In this document: positions 8,340-16,647 of the stretch, in pieces
Position numbering within the stretch: the stretch's first letter is position 1
Layout: each line of letters starts with the position of its first letter
Assembly: GCF_028657195.3 (NCBI RefSeq)
Contig: NZ_JANCPR020000003.1
Location: forward strand, 1 to 64,000
Length of the DNA stretch: 64,000 bases
Reading direction: 5' to 3'
Source: Streptomyces iconiensis
GTDB taxonomy: Bacteria; Actinomycetota; Actinomycetes; Streptomycetales; Streptomycetaceae
Translations under genes and position numbers: made by a program
Notes under the pieces: generated by a model
What the model was told of the DNA's origin: nothing
The model's database searches: none
Seen by the model: only the letters and a program-made list of their open reading frames with translations

Positions 8340-8590
8340 GCCCACGGCGACCGACCGCCGGCACGGTCGAGCCGACCCCCGGCACGCAAGCCGGCACCCG
8401 TACCGAAGCGCACACGCAGCACCCCCTACCGCAGCACCCGTACCGCAGCACCCGTACCGAAGCGCACGCACGTTGGCGCATGCACGTAAGCGCACCCACG
8501 TACGCACCACCGCACGCGACCACCGGCACGTAGCCACCGCTGCGTCCAGTACCACCGCCATCGCTGGCGCGTCCGACCGCGAGGAGTCCC
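8340..8590 (+). repeat. Spacer with 14-16 bp CGCAGCACCCGTAC repeats
   Basis: Between the dehydrogenase and the next operon gene there is no ORF with coding character. Variants of GCAGCACCCGTACCG are repeated, clearest at 8396-8470, grading into GCACGTAAGCGCAC-type copies up to about 8520. Confidence 0.6.
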
Positions 8591-9562
8591 ATGCCCGCAC
8601 CCACCACCACGCCCCGCCGCCCCGGCGAACCCGCGCTCGCCGCGCTGGGGCTCGGCACGCCCGAGCCCTCTCCCGCCGACGCCTCGGCGCACGCGTTCCC
8701 GGACGGGGGCCGCTGGCGTACCGAAGTGCCGTCCGTCGAGGGGCCCGAGGCGCTGTCCGTCGTGCTGGCCGAGGCGGCACGGCTGGATGTGCCGCTGCAC
8801 CGGATCAGCCAGGGCAGCGGCGTCTGGATGCTCACCGACGCCGAACTCGGCGAGATGGTCGCGGCGACCAGGGAGAGCGGCGTCGAGCTGTGCCTGTTCA
8901 CCGGCCCGCGCGGCACCTGGGACATCGGTGCCTCCACGCGTACGGACTCGGGCGGCGCCGGACTGCGCGCACGGGGCCACGACGCGGTGGCCGGCTGTGT
9001 CGAGGACGCGCTGCGCGCCACGGAGTCGGGCGTCAGCTGCCTGCTCGTGGCAGACGAGGGCGTTCTGTGGACCCTGCACAGGGCGCGCGCCGCCGGCATC
9101 ATCCCCGCGGGCACGACGCTGAAGGTCTCCGCGCTGACCGGGCCCGTCAACCCTGCCTCCTACGCCGTCTACGAGCGCCTGGGCGCCGACTCGGTGAATG
9201 TGCCCAGTGATCTGACGCTCGCGCACCTCACGGAGATCCGCAGGGTCAGTGCGGCCCCGATGGACATGTATGTCGAGGCGCCCGACGACCTCGGCGGCTA
9301 TGTGCGGATGTACGAGACCGCCGAGCTGATCCGGCGTGGGGCCCCGCTCTACCTGAAGTTCGGCCTGGCGAGGTCACCCGCCCTCTACCCGTCCGGGCAC
9401 CATCTGCGCGACACCGTGCTGGCCACGGCACGTGAACGTGTCCGCAGAGGCCGCTTGGTGCTGGACCTGCTGGCACGGCACGGAGCCGACGGGGCCATGT
9501 CGCCGCTCGGTGCCCGGCTGCCAGGACCCCTCACCCGCTTCCCCCTGAAGGGAACTGACTGA
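8591..9562 (+). CDS. Putative TIM-barrel protein, perhaps U32-peptidase-like, of the sugar operon
   Basis: 323 residues, ATG with GGAG upstream. I recognise no certain family motif. The pattern of short hydrophobic strands followed by [19 protein letters not shown] and LYLKFGLA resembles TIM-barrel enzymes of the peptidase U32 type, but this is only a resemblance. It sits between the catabolic enzymes and the binding-protein gene, two bases before the latter, so it is very likely co-expressed. An aldolase for the keto-deoxy acid is the step missing from the operon and this protein is a candidate, though nothing in the sequence proves it. Confidence 0.55.
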   Translation: MPAPTTTPRRPGEPALAALGLGTPEPSPADASAHAFPDGGRWRTEVPSVEGPEALSVVLAEAARLDVPLHRISQGSGVWMLTDAELGEMVAATRESGVELCLFTGPRGTWDIGASTRTDSGGAGLRARGHDAVAGCVEDALRATESGVSCLLVADEGVLWTLHRARAAGIIPAGTTLKVSALTGPVNPASYAVYERLGADSVNVPSDLTLAHLTEIRRVSAAPMDMYVEAPDDLGGYVRMYETAELIRRGAPLYLKFGLARSPALYPSGHHLRDTVLATARERVRRGRLVLDLLARHGADGAMSPLGARLPGPLTRFPLKGTD

Positions 9563-9563
9563 C

Positions 9564-10700
9564 ATGCCCTCTCCCACACGCCGCGCCACGGCCACGCGCC
9601 GTGCCGCCATGGCGGCAGCCGCCGTGACCACGTGCGCCCTTCTGCTGACCGCCTGCGGCCAGGAGGCCCGTGGCGGCAGCCGCTACCAGCCCGAGAAGGG
9701 CAAGGGCGGCACCATCGGCCTCGCGATGCCCACCAAGTCCTCCGAGCGGTGGATAGCCGACGGCAAGAACATGGCCAAGCAGTTCAGGGAGGCCGGCTAC
9801 AAGACCGACCTCCAGTACGGCGACGACAAGGTCGAGAACCAGGTCGCGCAGGTCGAGAACATGATCACCCAGGGCCACCGGCTCCTGGTGATCGCCGCCA
9901 TCGACGGAGCGGCCCTCACGGACGTCCTGGAGAAGGCGCACGACGCGGGCGTGCCCGTCATCTCCTACGACCGGCTCATCCTCGGCACCAAGAACGTCGA
10001 CTACTACGCCTCGTTCGACAACGAACGCGTCGGCGAACTCCAGGCCCAGTACCTCCTGGACCGGCTGAAGCTGAAGCGCCCCGACGACGACGCGAACGAG
10101 CACTTCAACATCGAGCTGTTCGCGGGCTCGCCCGACGACAACAACACCAAGTTCTTCTGGAACGGCGCGATGAAGACCCTCAAGCCGTTCCTCGAATCCG
10201 GTCAGCTCGTCGTGCGCAGCAAGCAGACGAAGATGAACCAGGCCACCACCCTGCGCTGGGACGGCGGTACGGCGCAGAAGCGCATGGACGACCTCATCAG
10301 CAAGCACTACGGCAGCGCCGAGGTCGATGCCGTGCTCTCCCCGTACGACGGGATATCGATCGGCATCATCTCCGCGCTCAAGAGCGCCGGTTACGGCACC
10401 AAGCGCCAGCCGCTGCCGCTGGTCACGGGCCAGGACGCCGAGCTGGCCTCGGTCAAGTCGATCGTCGCGGGCGATCAGACGCAGACCGTCTTCAAGGACA
10501 CCCGCAAGCTCGCCCGGCAGGCCGTGGCGATGGGCGACGCCGTACTGACGGGCAAGAAGCCGAAGGTCAACAACACGACCGACTACGACAACGGCGAGAA
10601 GACCGTGCCCTCCTTCCTTCTCAAGCCCGTATCCATCGACAAGAAGAACACCCAACTCCTCGTCGACGAGGGCTACTTCAAGAAGGGGCAGCTCAAGTGA
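9564..10700 (+). CDS. chvE: Periplasmic-type sugar-binding lipoprotein, ChvE/multiple-monosaccharide family
   Basis: 378 residues. A lipoprotein signal ends in the lipobox LLTAC near residue 30. The mature protein has the ChvE-like segments [35 protein letters not shown] and [12 protein letters not shown]. It binds a monosaccharide outside the membrane and delivers it to MmsA/MmsB. Family members bind D-galactose, D-xylose, L-arabinose and related sugars. The next gene starts within its stop codon. Confidence 0.9.
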   Translation: MPSPTRRATATRRAAMAAAAVTTCALLLTACGQEARGGSRYQPEKGKGGTIGLAMPTKSSERWIADGKNMAKQFREAGYKTDLQYGDDKVENQVAQVENMITQGHRLLVIAAIDGAALTDVLEKAHDAGVPVISYDRLILGTKNVDYYASFDNERVGELQAQYLLDRLKLKRPDDDANEHFNIELFAGSPDDNNTKFFWNGAMKTLKPFLESGQLVVRSKQTKMNQATTLRWDGGTAQKRMDDLISKHYGSAEVDAVLSPYDGISIGIISALKSAGYGTKRQPLPLVTGQDAELASVKSIVAGDQTQTVFKDTRKLARQAVAMGDAVLTGKKPKVNNTTDYDNGEKTVPSFLLKPVSIDKKNTQLLVDEGYFKKGQLK

Positions 10701-12268
10701 GCGCGGCAGCGGCGCCGGAGCGGCCCGTACTCGACATGCGCGGCATCACCAAGTCGTTCCCCGGCGTCACGGCGCTGTCCGAGGTGGATCTGACGGTGCG
10801 GCCCGGCGAGATCCACGCCGTCTGCGGGGAGAACGGCGCGGGCAAGTCAACGCTGATGAAGGTGCTCAGCGGGGTGCACCCGCACGGCAGCTACGAGGGC
10901 GAGATCCTGTTCGAGGGCGAGCCCGTCACCTTCCGCGACATCAGGGCCAGCGAGCGCGCCGGCATCGTGATCATCCACCAGGAACTCGCGCTCGTGCCGT
11001 TCCTGTCGATCGCGGAGAACATCTTCCTCGGCAACGAGCGCACCAGCGGGCGCTACCGCGTCGACTGGAACGCCACCCTGCGCAGCGCGGGCGAACTGCT
11101 GGAGAGAGTGGGGCTGCGCGAGAAGCCGCAGACACCCGTCGCCGACATCGGCGTGGGCAAGCAGCAGCTTGTGGAGATCGCCAAGGCGCTCTCCAAGGAG
11201 GTGAAGCTGCTCATCCTGGACGAGCCGACCGCGGCGCTCAACGACGAGGACAGCGCCCAGCTCCTCGGCCTGATCATGGAGCTGCGCGACCAGGGGGTCG
11301 CCTGCATCGTCATCTCGCACAAGCTCGGCGAGATCCGGCGGGTGGCCGACACGGTGACCGTCCTGCGTGACGGGCGCAGCGTCGAGACCCTGACGGTTCG
11401 TCACAGTGCGGAAGCTGAGCCCGAGTTGTCCGAGGAGCGGATCATCAAGGCGATGGTCGGCCGCGACCTGGAACACCGCTTCCCCGAGCGCACCACCTAC
11501 GAGGGCGCGCACGAGACCGCGCTCGAAGTGAACGGCTGGACCGTACGGCACCCCGTCGACCACCAGCGCAAGGTCGTCGACGACGTGTCGCTCACCGTAC
11601 GGCGCGGCGAGATCGTCGGCATCGCGGGCCTCATGGGCGCGGGCCGCACCGAACTGGCCATGTCACTGTTCGGCCGCTCCTACGGCCGCTACGAGGCGGG
11701 AACAGCGCGCGTGAACGGGCGCGAGGCGCCGCTCAAGACGGTCCCCGACGCGATCAGCGCGGGCCTCGCCTATGTCACGGAGGACCGCAAGCAGTACGGC
11801 CTCAACCTCATCGACACCATCAACCGCAACGTCTCCCTCGCCTCCCTGTCCGGCATGACCCGGCGCGGCGTCGTGGACGAACACCACGAGCGGTCCGTCG
11901 CCGAGAAGTACCGAACCTCCATGAACATCAAGGCGCCGTCCGTCGAGGAACAGGTCGTCCGGCTCTCCGGCGGCAACCAGCAGAAGGTCGTGCTGAGCAA
12001 GTGGATACACGCCGATCCCGACGTGCTGATCCTGGACGAGCCGACCCGCGGCATCGACGTCGGTGCGAAGTTCGAGATCTACACCGTCATCGACCAGCTC
12101 GCCGCGCAGGGCAAAGCCGTGCTCTTCATCTCCTCCGAACTGCCGGAGCTGCTCGGCATGTGCGACCGCATCTACACCATGGCCGAGTCCCGGCTCACCG
12201 GTGAGGTCGCGCGTGCCGACGCCACCCAGGAAGTCCTGATGCGCCAGATGACCATGACCAGAAGCTGA
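10697..12268 (+). CDS. mmsA: Sugar ABC transporter ATPase with two nucleotide-binding domains (MmsA/GguA family)
   Basis: 523 residues from GTG 10697, overlapping the chvE stop. Domain 1 has Walker [10 protein letters not shown] near residue 48 and Walker [12 protein letters not shown], but the LSGGQ position reads [13 protein letters not shown]. Domain 2 has the degenerate Walker [11 protein letters not shown], an intact LSGGNQQKV and [13 protein letters not shown]. This asymmetry is normal for sugar importers of the RbsA/MmsA class. It powers the MmsB channel. Confidence 0.92.
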   Translation: MSAAAAPERPVLDMRGITKSFPGVTALSEVDLTVRPGEIHAVCGENGAGKSTLMKVLSGVHPHGSYEGEILFEGEPVTFRDIRASERAGIVIIHQELALVPFLSIAENIFLGNERTSGRYRVDWNATLRSAGELLERVGLREKPQTPVADIGVGKQQLVEIAKALSKEVKLLILDEPTAALNDEDSAQLLGLIMELRDQGVACIVISHKLGEIRRVADTVTVLRDGRSVETLTVRHSAEAEPELSEERIIKAMVGRDLEHRFPERTTYEGAHETALEVNGWTVRHPVDHQRKVVDDVSLTVRRGEIVGIAGLMGAGRTELAMSLFGRSYGRYEAGTARVNGREAPLKTVPDAISAGLAYVTEDRKQYGLNLIDTINRNVSLASLSGMTRRGVVDEHHERSVAEKYRTSMNIKAPSVEEQVVRLSGGNQQKVVLSKWIHADPDVLILDEPTRGIDVGAKFEIYTVIDQLAAQGKAVLFISSELPELLGMCDRIYTMAESRLTGEVARADATQEVLMRQMTMTRS

Positions 12269-12277
12269 GGCCCCGCC

Positions 12278-13540
12278 ATGACCACCTCCACCTCACCCAC
12301 ACCCCCCGCCCCACAGGACTCCCCGGGCTCCCCGGGCCAAGGAGGCCCGCTGCCCGAAGCGGCCCGCAGCGCCTGGGCCCTGCTCGTCAGCGGAATGCGC
12401 GCCAACATGCGGCAGTACGGCATGCTGATCGCGCTGCTCTCCATCGTCGTGCTCTTCCAGATATGGACCGACGGCACGCTGCTGCTGCCGAACAACGTCT
12501 CCAACCTGATCCAGCAGAACGGCTACATCCTTATCCTCGCCATGGGCATGATGATCGTCATCATCGCCGGGCACATCGACCTGTCGGTCGGCTCCCTCGT
12601 CGCCTTCGTCGGCGCCATGTCCGCCGTGATGATGGTCAAGCACGACATGCCATGGGTGCTCGCGCTCGTGTGCGCGCTGCTCATCGGGGCCGTCGCCGGG
12701 GCCTGGCAGGGCTTCTTCATCGCCTACGTCGGCATCCCGTCGTTCATCGTCACGCTCGCCGGGATGCTGCTCTTCCGCGGCCTCACGCAGATCGTGCTGG
12801 AGGGGCAGTCGCTCTCCCCGTTCCCCAGCGGCTTTCAGGACCTCGCCAAGGGCTTCATTCCCGAGATGGGCCCCTACACCCAGTACCACAACCCCACCCT
12901 GGTGATCGGTCTGGTCGCGCTCGTCATCCTGCTGGTGCGTGAATACCGCGACCGCAAGCGCCAGTTGTCCTTCTCGCTCGACGTGCTGCCCACCGGGCTG
13001 TGGGTCACCAAGTGCGTGGCCATCACCGCGGCCGTCGCCGCCTTCACGCTGACCCTCGCCAGCTTCCACGGCGTGCCCATCGTGATGCTGGTGATGTGCG
13101 TGCTGCTCATCGGACTCGGCTACGTCATGCGCAACGCCGTCTTCGGTCGGCACGTTTACGCTCTTGGCGGCAACAAGGCGGCGGCGAAGCTGTCCGGGGT
13201 CAAGGACAAGCGCGTCACCTTCCTCGTCTTCGTCAACATGGGTGTGCTCGCCGCGCTGGCCGGCTGCGTGTACGCTGCGCGGCTCAACGCGGGTACTCCG
13301 CAGGCCGGGCTCAACTTCGAACTGGAGGCCATCGCCGCGTCGTTCATCGGCGGCGCGTCCATGAGTGGCGGCGTCGGAACGGTCATGGGCGCGGTCATCG
13401 GCGGGCTCGTCCTCGGCGTCCTCAACAACGGCATGTCACTCGTCGGCATCGGCACGGACTACCAGCAGGTCATCAAGGGGCTTGTGCTGTTGGCTGCCGT
13501 CGGCTTCGACGTGTGGAACAAGCGGAAGGCTGGGCGCTAA
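12278..13540 (+). CDS. mmsB: Sugar ABC transporter permease (MmsB/GguB family)
   Basis: 420 residues with about ten hydrophobic segments and the family's conserved GHIDLSVGSLVAF and NGMSLVGIGTDYQQVIKG regions. A Pro/Ser-rich N-terminal tail of about 25 residues precedes the first membrane segment. It starts nine bases after mmsA and completes the importer. It is the last gene of the operon; a repeat-rich spacer with a hairpin follows. Confidence 0.92.
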   Translation: MTTSTSPTPPAPQDSPGSPGQGGPLPEAARSAWALLVSGMRANMRQYGMLIALLSIVVLFQIWTDGTLLLPNNVSNLIQQNGYILILAMGMMIVIIAGHIDLSVGSLVAFVGAMSAVMMVKHDMPWVLALVCALLIGAVAGAWQGFFIAYVGIPSFIVTLAGMLLFRGLTQIVLEGQSLSPFPSGFQDLAKGFIPEMGPYTQYHNPTLVIGLVALVILLVREYRDRKRQLSFSLDVLPTGLWVTKCVAITAAVAAFTLTLASFHGVPIVMLVMCVLLIGLGYVMRNAVFGRHVYALGGNKAAAKLSGVKDKRVTFLVFVNMGVLAALAGCVYAARLNAGTPQAGLNFELEAIAASFIGGASMSGGVGTVMGAVIGGLVLGVLNNGMSLVGIGTDYQQVIKGLVLLAAVGFDVWNKRKAGR

Positions 13541-13713
13541 CGCCTTTGCGGCTCGCGCCTATGCCGTTCGCGCCTATGCCGTTCGCGCCTATGCGGGGGC
13601 GCCCCCTGTCTGTCTGCCGGGCAGGGGGTGTCCCTTGCTGTGCGTTGCGGGCTGCCCGCCTCGTCTGCCGGCCAGGGGGTGCCTCTTCCTGTGCGTTGCG
13701 GGCTGTCCGCGCG
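13541..13713 (+). repeat. Two successive tandem arrays after mmsB
   Basis: Directly after the TAA stop come four 15-bp units of the type CGCCTATGCCGTTCG (13541-13597). Two 51-bp imperfect units follow (13612-13662 and 13663-13713), each starting GTCTGCCGG and containing GTGCGTTGCGGGCTG. No coding sequence is evident. Confidence 0.75.
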
Positions 13714-13717
13714 TCGT

Positions 13718-13757
13718 GGCTGGTCGCGCAGTTCCCCGCGCCCCTTCGGGGCGCCCT
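13718..13757. repeat. Dispersed hairpin element, copy 1
   Basis: GGCTGGTCGCGCAGTTCCC followed by the stem-loop GCGCCCC-TTC-GGGGCGC (13738-13754). A second copy with the same 19-base lead and a different but still paired stem lies at 63237-63273. Here it sits between convergent operons and could act as a bidirectional terminator. From memory, the lead sequence is common in Streptomyces intergenic regions. Confidence 0.7.
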
Positions 13758-13853
13758 TGTCCGCCCCCCTGCATTGCAGCGGTTGGGAGGTCTGCGCCGG
13801 AGGCGCAGGGCTGGCAAGCGCAGCCCCCACGCGGGGTACGCATGACGAATCGT

Positions 13854-14717
13854 TCAGCCCGCGAAGGCCGGTTGGGGGAGGCCCGTTCCCGCGTCGGGTA
13901 GCACCAGTAGGGAGCCGGACAAGGGGTGCGGGGCTGCCTGGCCGGTGCGGGCCGAGGTGATGTAGAGGTCGCGGAGGTGGGTGCCGCCGAAGGCGCACGC
14001 GGTGGGGCGGGCGACGGGGAGCGGGAGTACGCGGTCGAGCACCCCGGCAGGGGTGTAGCGGCGGAGGGCCGCGCCGTCCCACAGGGCGACCCATACGCAG
14101 CCGTCCGCGTCGACGGTGAGGCCGTCGGGGAAGCCCGCGCCCTCCTCCACGGTGGCCAACGGGCGCCGGTCCACCGGCAGTCCGTCCTCGCCCAGGTCGA
14201 GCACGTCGATACGGCGCGTCGGGGTGTCGACGTAGTACGCGCGCGACCCGTCCGGGCTCCAGCCGGTGCCGTTGCTGACGGTGACCTGCCCGAGGACGGT
14301 GTGCGCCGTGCCGTCGGGTGCCACGCGCGTCAGCGCCGCGCCGCCCGGCGTCTCGTCGTAGTACATCGTGCCCGCCCACAGCGAACCGTCGGGCGCCACG
14401 GCCGCGTCGTTGCCGCGGCGTCCTGGCACCGGGTCGCGCAGCAGCCAGCCGAAGGTGCCGTCGGGGTCGTAACTGCCCACGCCGTCGCGGAGGTTGACCA
14501 CCAGGCCGCCGCCCACGCGCGGCTTCGCCGCACCCACGTGCTGCTCCGTCGCCATGACGGTGCGGTGGCCTGTCGCGGGATCGTACGTGTGCACGCGTGC
14601 GCCGAGGATGTCCACCCACAGCAGCCGCCCGGCTGCCGGGTCCCATGTCGGCCCCTCACCGAGCGCGGCGTGTTCACGGACCGCGACCTCGATCCCGTTC
14701 CTGCCGTGCGCGCTCAT
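13854..14717 (-). CDS. SMP-30/gluconolactonase-family lactonase
   Basis: 287 residues. It shows the six-bladed propeller hallmarks of the family: LGEGPTWD near the start (metal-binding Glu), NDAAVAPDGSLWAGTMYYDE, VSNGTGWSPDG and GFPDGLTVDADGCVWVALW with the metal-binding Asn/Asp positions. It hydrolyses sugar lactones to aldonic acids, which fits between the dehydrogenase and dehydratase of the operon across the way. The start overlaps the iclR stop in an ATGA arrangement, so the two are one transcript. Confidence 0.88.
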   Translation of the reverse strand: MSAHGRNGIEVAVREHAALGEGPTWDPAAGRLLWVDILGARVHTYDPATGHRTVMATEQHVGAAKPRVGGGLVVNLRDGVGSYDPDGTFGWLLRDPVPGRRGNDAAVAPDGSLWAGTMYYDETPGGAALTRVAPDGTAHTVLGQVTVSNGTGWSPDGSRAYYVDTPTRRIDVLDLGEDGLPVDRRPLATVEEGAGFPDGLTVDADGCVWVALWDGAALRRYTPAGVLDRVLPLPVARPTACAFGGTHLRDLYITSARTGQAAPHPLSGSLLVLPDAGTGLPQPAFAG

Positions 14718-15493
14718 GACACCCCCCGGTGGCCGAGCCGCTCGGAGAGCCGGGCCGCGCCGCGTTCGACCAGCGGTTCCAGTCCGGTGCGGCGCTCCTC
14801 GCTCCAGCGGATCATGGGAACGGCGATGGACAGCGCGGCGACCACGCGCCCCGAACGGTCCCGGACCGGTGCCGCCACACAGCTCACGTCCGGGTTCGAC
14901 TCGCTCTCCTCCACGGCCAGGCCCCTCTCTCTGATGCCGGCGAGCGCCGAGCGTAGCGTGGCGGGGTCCGTGAGGCTGTTGGGCGTCATCGCGACCAGCT
15001 TCGTGCCGTCCGGAATCCGCTCGGTCAGCTCCTCGTCGGGAAGCGAGGCGAGCAGCATCTTGCCCACGGCTGTGCAGTGCGCCGGCAGCCGCCGGCCCGC
15101 TGCCGAGACCATGCGCACCGCGTGTGTGGAGTCGACCTTGGCGACGTAGATGACGTCCGTGTCCTCCAGGATCGCCACGTGTACGGTCTCGTCGCACGTT
15201 TCCGCCACGGACCGCGCCACCTGCTGCCCCTCGGCCGCGAGGTCCAGCTGCTCCGCGTACCTGCTGCCCAGCTGATAGGCGCGCACCCCGAGCCGGTAGT
15301 GCCCCGGCTGGTCGGAGACGGGTACGAGATACGCCCGTGCCACCAGCGTGTTCACCAGCTCGTGCACCGTCGTGCGCGGCAGCTCCAGGCGCCGCACGAT
15401 ATCGGGTGCCGACAGCGCGCCGCCCCCGTCGAGAAACAGCTCCAATATGTCGAATGCCCGGACCACCGCGGGCACGAGACGCCCCATGTCCAC
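14714..15493 (-). CDS. IclR-family transcriptional regulator
   Basis: 259 residues from GTG 15493. An N-terminal winged helix-turn-helix (FDILELFLDGGGALSAPDIVRRL ... TVHELVNTL) and a C-terminal effector domain (HCTAVGKMLLA near residue 140, then GIRERGLAVEESESNPDVSC and VAALSIAVPM). It is translationally coupled to the lactonase gene. A near-perfect palindrome lies eight bases upstream of its start and a related one lies in front of the dehydratase operon at 6057-6085, so it probably represses both and responds to a sugar acid. Confidence 0.88.
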   Translation of the reverse strand: MDMGRLVPAVVRAFDILELFLDGGGALSAPDIVRRLELPRTTVHELVNTLVARAYLVPVSDQPGHYRLGVRAYQLGSRYAEQLDLAAEGQQVARSVAETCDETVHVAILEDTDVIYVAKVDSTHAVRMVSAAGRRLPAHCTAVGKMLLASLPDEELTERIPDGTKLVAMTPNSLTDPATLRSALAGIRERGLAVEESESNPDVSCVAAPVRDRSGRVVAALSIAVPMIRWSEERRTGLEPLVERGAARLSERLGHRGVS

Positions 15494-15500
15494 CCCACCC

Positions 15501-15517
15501 TGTTCGAAATTTCAACA
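15501..15517 (-). promoter_or_regulatory. Putative IclR autoregulatory operator
   Basis: TGTTCGAAATTTCAACA, a near-palindrome differing from an ideal 18-bp TGTTCGAAATTTCGAACA by one missing base. The site at 6069-6085 lacks a different single base from the same ideal. Confidence 0.6.
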
Positions 15518-15751
15518 GCTGCCCGACAACACGAACAGCACGTTCATCCTAGGGCCTGTTCCGGACACGTACATGGGCCGGGCGGTGCCTGTGTCCCGCG
15601 TCGTGGGGCCGCTGCCCGCTCGCACTGCGCGCGTGGACGCCCTGTGCCACTGTGGAACGGGAGCTTCAGCGGGGGACCGGCACGGGCCCGGGGGCCGGGA
15701 GCGGACACGGGGCCTGGAGAAGCGCTGCGGGGGCGGTGGAGGAGAACGGTG
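15518..15751. other. Spacer between iclR and the oxygenase gene
   Basis: No ORF with coding bias is seen. It must hold the divergent promoters of iclR and of the oxygenase gene; no clear -10/-35 pair was recognised. Confidence 0.4.
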
Positions 15752-16573
15752 ATGGCCGACATCTCATCTGTCCCCTCGGTCTCGTCGGACCCCGATCCGC
15801 TGTTCGCGCTGGAGGAGACCGACGCGTTCACGGAGCGCCACGTCGCCACGCTCGCAGCGGGTACGGCGGGTGCCGTACGGGCCTCGGGGTTCTTCGGCCG
15901 CGACGCGTGCGAGCGCGCGCTCGACGCCGTGCACGCGCTCCCGCCGGACCGGAACGACCCCGCGCGCGTACCGCTGCGCGCCTTCAGGTTCGGGCCGCTG
16001 CTCAACGACTACAGAACGGGCTGCGGCGGCCTGGACGAGCGCTCCTACTGGAGCGCGGCCGACCGCGCACGCGGCGTGCGGGACCAGGCGGCGCTCCGTA
16101 CCGACCCCGTCACCGAGGCGCTGGAGCGTCTCGCCGCGGCATGGGGCACCCGCCCGGAACCCGCGACCATCGGCGGACGCCCGGTGTTCGGCGGCACCGT
16201 ACGGGGGATCACGAACGGTGCGCTGATCCATCTCGACGAGCTGGTACGCGAGTACCCGGACGGCATCTTCGACCAGCAGGTCACCGCGCAACTCGCCTTC
16301 AACGCGTGGGTCCGCGCACCCGAGAGCGGCGGGCACACCACGGTGTGGCGCCGCCGCTGGCACCCGGCCGACGAGGCGCACAGGGAAGCCGTCGGCTATC
16401 TGCCCACCGTGGTGGACAACTGCCAGCACCTGCGCGCCCGTCCGGCCCCCGGCGCCGCACTGCTCTTCAATCCGGCCAACATGCACGCGGTCGAACCCTG
16501 CGAAGGACACAGAGTCGTGATCGCCTTCTTCCTGGGCCTCACCACGCAGGGCCGGCTGATCTACTGGAGCTGA
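15752..16573 (+). CDS. 2-oxoglutarate/Fe(II)-dependent oxygenase-like protein
   Basis: 273 residues, ATG with GGAGGAG seven bases upstream. The double-stranded beta-helix signs are an HLD triad (ALIHLDEL near residue 160), a distal His in NPANMHAVEPCEGHRVVIAFF near residue 245 and the following Arg that would bind 2-oxoglutarate. Such enzymes hydroxylate or halogenate small molecules or residues. It stands alone between a regulator pair and a convergent exporter gene, with no biosynthetic partner, so the substrate is unknown. Protein hydroxylation or antibiotic tailoring are both possible. Confidence 0.65.
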   Translation: MADISSVPSVSSDPDPLFALEETDAFTERHVATLAAGTAGAVRASGFFGRDACERALDAVHALPPDRNDPARVPLRAFRFGPLLNDYRTGCGGLDERSYWSAADRARGVRDQAALRTDPVTEALERLAAAWGTRPEPATIGGRPVFGGTVRGITNGALIHLDELVREYPDGIFDQQVTAQLAFNAWVRAPESGGHTTVWRRRWHPADEAHREAVGYLPTVVDNCQHLRARPAPGAALLFNPANMHAVEPCEGHRVVIAFFLGLTTQGRLIYWS

Positions 16574-16603
16574 CACGCCCGTCCGCTGGAGCTGACACGC
16601 CCG
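16564..16603 (+). repeat. 18-bp perfect direct repeat carrying the stop codon
   Basis: CTGGAGCTGACACGCCCG occurs at 16564-16581, including the oxygenase stop TGA, and again at 16586-16603. Confidence 0.85.
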
Positions 16604-16647
16604 CACGAACGGGCCCGCCGGCGTGGCACGTTGCTGCCGTAGGGACC

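Noticed and set aside
13541..13757. Insertion-sequence remnant
   Set aside because: There are tandem arrays and a hairpin but no transposase fragment, terminal inverted repeats or target duplication.
15077..15751. Longer start for the 2-oxoglutarate oxygenase
   Set aside because: The upstream extension runs antisense over iclR and lacks a ribosome site; ATG 15752 has a strong one.
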